DNA of 20,000 bases, from contig JACVTC010000005.1 in the NCBI GenBank assembly GCA_016946835.1, positions 757,501 to 777,500 on the forward strand, in the 5' to 3' direction. The notes under the pieces are model-generated. The model searched no databases and was not told the DNA's origin. It was given only the letters and a program-made list of their open reading frames with translations. Source of the DNA: Neocallimastix lanati (nom. inval.). Its lineage: Eukaryota > Neocallimastigomycota > Neocallimastigomycetes > Neocallimastigales > Neocallimastigaceae. This document shows, in pieces, positions 19,681-20,000 of the stretch (positions within the stretch are counted from its first letter, which is position 1; every line of letters begins with the position of its first letter). The position numbers and the translations under genes are program-made.

Positions 19681-20000
19681 AATAATAATAATATTAAAAC
19701 AAAACTTCAAACTCAAACAAGTACTATTAATATTAATAATATTAATAATAATACTAATTGTTATATATTATTTATAAATACTATATATAAACTTATATAT
19801 TTTTTTATTTTATTTTATTGTTTTGAAAATTTAGATTTGTTTGGCCAATGATTATTCATATTTTAGATCAACCTGATTTAGAAAAAGGAGATGGTCCAAT
19901 AGGTCTTATTTTAGCACCAACAAGAGAATTAGCACATCAAATATATATAGAAGCTAAAAAATTTGCCAAGGTATATAATATTAAAGTTGCCGCCGTTTAT
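18566..20000 (+). CDS. DDX42: DDX42-type DEAD-box RNA helicase, 5' part only
   Basis: DDX42 (SF3b125) is a nuclear ATP-dependent RNA helicase that associates with the U2 snRNP SF3b complex during early spliceosome assembly. Exon 1 is 18566-19440, the intron 19441-19834 (GTAAGT..TTTAG) and exon 2 from 19835 to the window edge, in frame for 347 residues. The N-terminus is acidic and Lys-rich and carries the DDX42-specific blocks [45 protein letters not shown] and MWVTG. The helicase core begins with [11 protein letters not shown] and the Q motif GFTEPTGIQ (258-266). Next come SGRDLIGI, Walker A AKTGSGKT (283-290) and motif Ia PTRELA (320-325). DEAD, SAT and the whole second RecA domain lie beyond the edge. 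The intron falls just after the Walker A lysine-threonine, inside the Ser codon at 292. The [20 protein letters not shown] segment is characteristic of DDX42 over other DEAD-box subfamilies. The start is supported by an F-rich, DDX42-like N-terminus. Confidence 0.92.
19441..19834 (+). other. DDX42-like intron 1, filled with AAT/AAC repeats and T36
   Basis: A 394-bp intron has donor GTAAGT and acceptor AAATTTAG. It contains an imperfect (AAT/AAC)n tract at about 19457-19598, a T36 run at 19638-19673 and TACTAAT at about 19752-19758, the best branch-point candidate. The trinucleotide tract gives an apparent poly-Asn frame (19404-19601), which is an artefact of reading into the intron. Confidence 0.9.

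Noticed and set aside
1-20000. Dictyostelium or Plasmodium as source
   Set aside because: AT richness and AAT repeats would fit, but the Spt23/Mga2 architecture with the LALQVVGL..GK..DARNI hallmark is a fungal family, and the gene style fits gut fungi better.
1-20000. tRNA, rRNA or CRISPR array
   Set aside because: No cloverleaf-like or rRNA-like conserved segment and no spaced direct repeats with unique spacers were seen.

Overview
The window is nuclear DNA from an extremely AT-rich eukaryote. Spacers and introns are nearly pure A/T and crowded with homopolymers, (AAT)n, (TA)n and other short tandem repeats. GC rises mainly inside exons and in decayed transposon fragments. Genes carry short GT..AG introns. 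A protein of Spt23/Mga2 architecture (a fungal family) together with this composition points to a fungus, most likely an anaerobic gut fungus (Neocallimastigomycota). That placement is an inference from gene content and composition, not a database result.

Layout. 1-3346: low-complexity AT DNA holding a decayed DNA-transposon fragment, probably hAT-like with a BED-type finger (1801-2526), cut by A25 and T42 runs. 3347-4384 (minus): a complete five-exon SNU13 gene encoding 126 aa, reconstructed by splicing; exon 1 is just the ATG and exon 2 is 19 nt. 4385-6672: spacer with a CACGTG site, a tiny poly(A) insertion flanked by a perfect 14-bp direct repeat, a decayed reading frame and an (AAT)n tract. 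6673-9342 (minus): a dead Ty1/copia LTR retrotransposon with two diverged LTRs, gag, RT and partial RNase H remnants and no recognisable protease or integrase. 9343-12797: spacer with a heptanucleotide array of about 32 copies, a 12-bp tandem repeat and an orphan branch-point/acceptor signal. 12798-16697 (plus): an Spt23/Mga2-type membrane-tethered transcription factor (1249 aa, two exons). 16698-18565: AT-rich spacer with a T32/A32 inverted pair. 18566 to the right edge (plus): the 5' part of a DDX42-type DEAD-box helicase gene, cut by the window end.

Two of the three live genes belong to the splicing machinery (SNU13 in U4/U6.U5 tri-snRNP and C/D snoRNPs; DDX42 with U2 SF3b). Nothing suggests they are co-regulated. 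The third is the ER-anchored lipid-sensing regulator family that controls the oxygen-dependent delta-9 desaturase in yeast, which would be notable in an obligate anaerobe. All three genes needed introns to be recognised. A simple open-frame reading misses SNU13 entirely, puts a false C-terminus on the Mga2-like protein in place of the end of its membrane anchor, and ends the helicase just after the Walker A lysine.
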